The notes beneath the pieces are model-generated. The model saw nothing but the letters and a program-made list of their open reading frames with translations, was not told the origin of the DNA and ran no database searches. The translations under genes were made by a program, and so were the position numbers. Shown here in pieces: positions 62,049 through 64,000 of a DNA stretch of 64,000 nucleotides (within the stretch, counting starts at the first letter, position 1; the number at the start of each line of letters is the position of its first letter). Source of the DNA: Variovorax sp. PAMC26660 (lineage in GTDB: Bacteria; Pseudomonadota; Gammaproteobacteria; Burkholderiales; Burkholderiaceae_C); contig NZ_CP060295.1 in the NCBI RefSeq assembly GCF_014302995.1, positions 2,781,501 to 2,845,500 on the forward strand. Direction: 5' to 3'.

Positions 62049-62168
62049 ATTTCTCCCTGCCCTCCCGGGGGAGGGCAGGGGTGGGGGCTGGCGGCGTATC
62101 AAATGCTGTCGGCACAACTGGCGCCGCTTGCCCCCATCCCAACCTTCCCCCGGAGGGGGAAGGCGCAA
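62049..62168 (-). repeat. Intergenic repeat family A, copy A3
   Basis: Inverted copy of A1/A2: TTTCTCCCTGCCCTCCCGGG hairpin and GTGGGGGC on the left, variable core, then GCCCCCATCCCAACCTTCC and the CCCCCGGAGGGGG hairpin on the right. It lies between two same-strand genes, the aminotransferase and the ThDP enzyme, and may weaken read-through. Confidence 0.85.
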
Positions 62169-62199
62169 CACCCGATACCTTCATCTCCTTGGACATCGC

Positions 62200-63873
62200 A
62201 TGACTTCCTCCCGCACCGGCGGCCAGATCCTGGTCGACCAGCTCATCACTCACGGCGTGCAGCAGCTCTTCTGCGTGCCTGGCGAAAGTTTTCTCGCCGT
62301 GCTCGACGCGCTGCACGACGCATCCATCGACGTGACCGTGTGCCGCCAGGAAGGCGGCGCCACCATGATGGCCGAGGCGCAGGGCAAGCTCACGGGCAAG
62401 CCCGGCATCTGCTTCGTCACGCGCGGTCCGGGCGCCACCAACGCGGCGGCCGGCGTGCACATCGCGCACCAGGACTCGACACCGCTGCTGCTGTTCGTGG
62501 GCCAGGTCGCACGCGATGCGCTGGGCCGCGAGGCCTTCCAGGAACTGGACTACGGCGCGGTCTTCGGCACCATGGCCAAGTGGGTCGTGCAGATCGACGA
62601 TCCGGCGCGCTTGCCGGAACTCGTCTCGCGCGCCTTCCATGTCGCGACCTCGGGCCGGCCCGGCCCGGTGGTGATCGCGCTGCCCGAAGACATGCTGACC
62701 GAAGCCGCGGCGGTGGCCGACGCGCTGCCCTATGCGGTGACGGAAACCCATCCCGGCGCGGCGCAACTGGCCGATCTGCAGCAGCGCCTGTCACAGGCGC
62801 AGCGGCCGGTTGTCATCCTCGGCGGCAGCCGTTGGTCGGAACAGGCCGGACTGCAGTTCGCGGCTTTCGCCGAGGCTTTCTCGCTGCCCGTGTACTGCTC
62901 GTTCCGTCGCCAGATGCTGCTGTCGGCCGAGCACCCTTGCTATGCGGGCGACCTGGGGCTCGGAGCGAACCCGCGCATGCTCGAACGCATCCGCGATTCA
63001 GACCTCGTGTTGCTGGTCGGCGGGCGCATGTCTGAAGTGCCATCGCAAGGCTACGAACTGCTGGCCATTCCGCAGCCCAAGCAGGCACTGGTGCATGTGC
63101 ACGCCGATGCCGACGAGATCGGCAAGCTCTACCGGCCCGCGCTGGGCATCCACGCCACGCCGCAGGCGTTTGCCGAAGCGGTGACCGCGTTGCGCCCGGC
63201 TTCGACGCCGACCTGGCAGGCCGAGACGAAGACGGCGCGCGAAGACTTCCTGCGCTGGAGCGATCCGGCCCCGATCCGCATTCCCGGCCCGTTGCAGATG
63301 GGCGAGGTCATGCAGCATCTGCGCGAAGTTCTGCCTGCCGACACCATCTTCTGCAACGGCGCGGGCAACTTTGCCACCTGGGTGCATCGCTTCTGGCCGT
63401 TCCGCGCGTTCGCGAGCCAGCTCGCTCCCACCAGCGGTTCGATGGGTTACGGCCTGCCGGCCGGCGTCGGCGCCAAGCGGCTGTGGCCGCAGCGCGAGGT
63501 GGTCGTGTTCGCGGGCGACGGCGATTTCATGATGCACGGCCAGGAGTTCGCGACCGCCGTGCAATACGGCCTGCCGATCATCGTGGTGCTGCTGGACAAC
63601 GCCATGTACGGCACGATCCGCATGCACCAGGAAAAGCACTATCCCGGCCGCATCAGCGCGACGCAGTTGAAGAACCCCGACTTCCGCGGCTATGCCGAGG
63701 TGTTCGGCGGCCATGGCGAGCGTGTGACGACGACCGAAGAATTCGGCCCTGCGCTGGCCCGCGCCCGTGCGAGCGGCAAGCCGGCGATCCTGCATTGCCT
63801 GCTGGACCCGGAAGCGATCACGCCCGGTAGCACGCTGCAGTCGATTCGCAAGGCTGCGTTGGCTGCGGGCTGA
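62200..63873 (+). CDS. Thiamine-diphosphate-dependent enzyme, acetolactate synthase-like
   Basis: This 557-residue ThDP enzyme has an N-terminal pyrimidine-binding domain (LITHGVQQLFCVPGESFLAVLDALHDASIDVTVCRQEGGATMMAEAQGKLTG, with the activating Glu), a central DHS-like domain (LVLLVGGRMSEVPSQGY) and a C-terminal diphosphate site (VVVFAGDGDFMMHGQEFATAVQYGLPIIVVLLDNAMYG). It is not clearly a biosynthetic IlvB, because no regulatory subunit gene follows. A 2-oxoacid decarboxylase or carboligase acting on the aminotransferase product is plausible. Start ATG 62200 follows repeat A3. Confidence 0.85.
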   Translation: MTSSRTGGQILVDQLITHGVQQLFCVPGESFLAVLDALHDASIDVTVCRQEGGATMMAEAQGKLTGKPGICFVTRGPGATNAAAGVHIAHQDSTPLLLFVGQVARDALGREAFQELDYGAVFGTMAKWVVQIDDPARLPELVSRAFHVATSGRPGPVVIALPEDMLTEAAAVADALPYAVTETHPGAAQLADLQQRLSQAQRPVVILGGSRWSEQAGLQFAAFAEAFSLPVYCSFRRQMLLSAEHPCYAGDLGLGANPRMLERIRDSDLVLLVGGRMSEVPSQGYELLAIPQPKQALVHVHADADEIGKLYRPALGIHATPQAFAEAVTALRPASTPTWQAETKTAREDFLRWSDPAPIRIPGPLQMGEVMQHLREVLPADTIFCNGAGNFATWVHRFWPFRAFASQLAPTSGSMGYGLPAGVGAKRLWPQREVVVFAGDGDFMMHGQEFATAVQYGLPIIVVLLDNAMYGTIRMHQEKHYPGRISATQLKNPDFRGYAEVFGGHGERVTTTEEFGPALARARASGKPAILHCLLDPEAITPGSTLQSIRKAALAAG

Positions 63874-63911
63874 GTTTTGTGTGGTTTTGAGCGATGCCGT
63901 TCAGGGCGACG

Positions 63912-64000
63912 CTCACGCCGACACGGTGCTCTTTTTCGCGAATGTCCCCCGCTTCGCTCCTCCTTTATTTCGCGAAAAAGAGCCCCGTATCGGCGTGAGC
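63912..64000. repeat. Long foldback at the window end
   Basis: Left arm 63912-63943 (GCTCACGCCGACACGGTGCT then CTTTTTCGCGAA) and right arm 63969-64000 (TTCGCGAAAAAGAGCCCCGT then ATCGGCGTGAGC) match as inverted repeats at 30 of 32 positions, around a 25-nt loop. It starts 38 bp after the ThDP enzyme stop. The right arm reaches the last base, so it may extend beyond the window. On the plus strand the second arm has no T-run, but the CTTTTTCGCG block makes it terminator-like. Confidence 0.8.

Overview
The window is high-GC DNA with gene content and synteny of a metabolically versatile betaproteobacterium, most like Comamonadaceae and specifically Variovorax or a close relative. The reasons are Bug-type (TctC-like) solute-binding proteins, many LysR and IclR regulators, gatCAB next to mreBCD-mrdA, and abundant aromatic and amino-acid catabolism. 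This placement is an inference from gene content; no 16S rRNA gene is present. I saw no tRNA, rRNA, CRISPR array, transposase or prophage gene. Coding density is very high and no stretch over about 300 bp lacks a gene; the longest gaps hold foldback or multicopy repeats.

Layout. (1) 1-10.9 kb is a nitrogen-scavenging island: the tail of an allophanate hydrolase, an NMT1/SsuABC-type importer, an AtzH/HpxZ-like protein, a BMP-type (purine/nucleoside-like) ABC importer, biuret hydrolase BiuH, a second BiuH-like hydrolase and a GntR regulator. Together they suggest uptake of a biuret-like compound and its hydrolysis through allophanate. (2) 11.0-14.3 kb has a Bug solute-binding protein and an FAD monooxygenase, divergent from a LysR regulator. 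(3) 14.3-18.5 kb is an overlapping three-gene operon of uncharacterised proteins (PcfJ-like, membrane-anchored DUF1266-like, DUF4034/Sel1-like). (4) 18.5-29 kb is core genome: xth/pyrE (divergent, 13 bp apart), a DUF4124-like protein, gatCAB and mreBCD-mrdA. (5) 29-37.4 kb is a homogentisate module: fahA, a Bug protein, hmgA, an MhaAB-like 3-hydroxyphenylacetate hydroxylase pair, an MBL-fold protein lacking half its metal site, an IclR regulator and a sirtuin. (6) 37.5-42.6 kb holds an SGNH/AlgX-like protein, a small membrane protein and a four-gene Mla/Pqi-type lipid transport operon. (7) 42.8-49.1 kb has LysR/mmsA, a GMC oxidoreductase and a true TetR/TetA-type pair with two tet-operator-like sites. 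(8) 49.2-56.9 kb is a polyamine/opine-type ABC importer interleaved with a three-subunit amine or opine oxidoreductase, divergent from an IclR regulator. (9) 56.9-64 kb holds an orphan GyrB-like GHKL domain protein, a MAPEG protein, an ALDH7 (AmaB-like) dehydrogenase, an amino-acid-binding protein, a class I aminotransferase and a ThDP enzyme.

Two multicopy intergenic repeat families run through the window. Family A (about 120 bp, three copies) is made of two G/C hairpins around a variable core. Family B (about 93 bp, three copies) always begins at or within 1 nt of a stop codon and in the same orientation as that gene. Three further long foldbacks occur at 9.24-9.43, 38.48-38.60 and 63.91-64.00 kb. 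The least explained items are the three-gene unknown operon, the orphan GyrB-like domain, the stop-codon-abutting repeat, and the half-site MBL protein in the homogentisate cluster.
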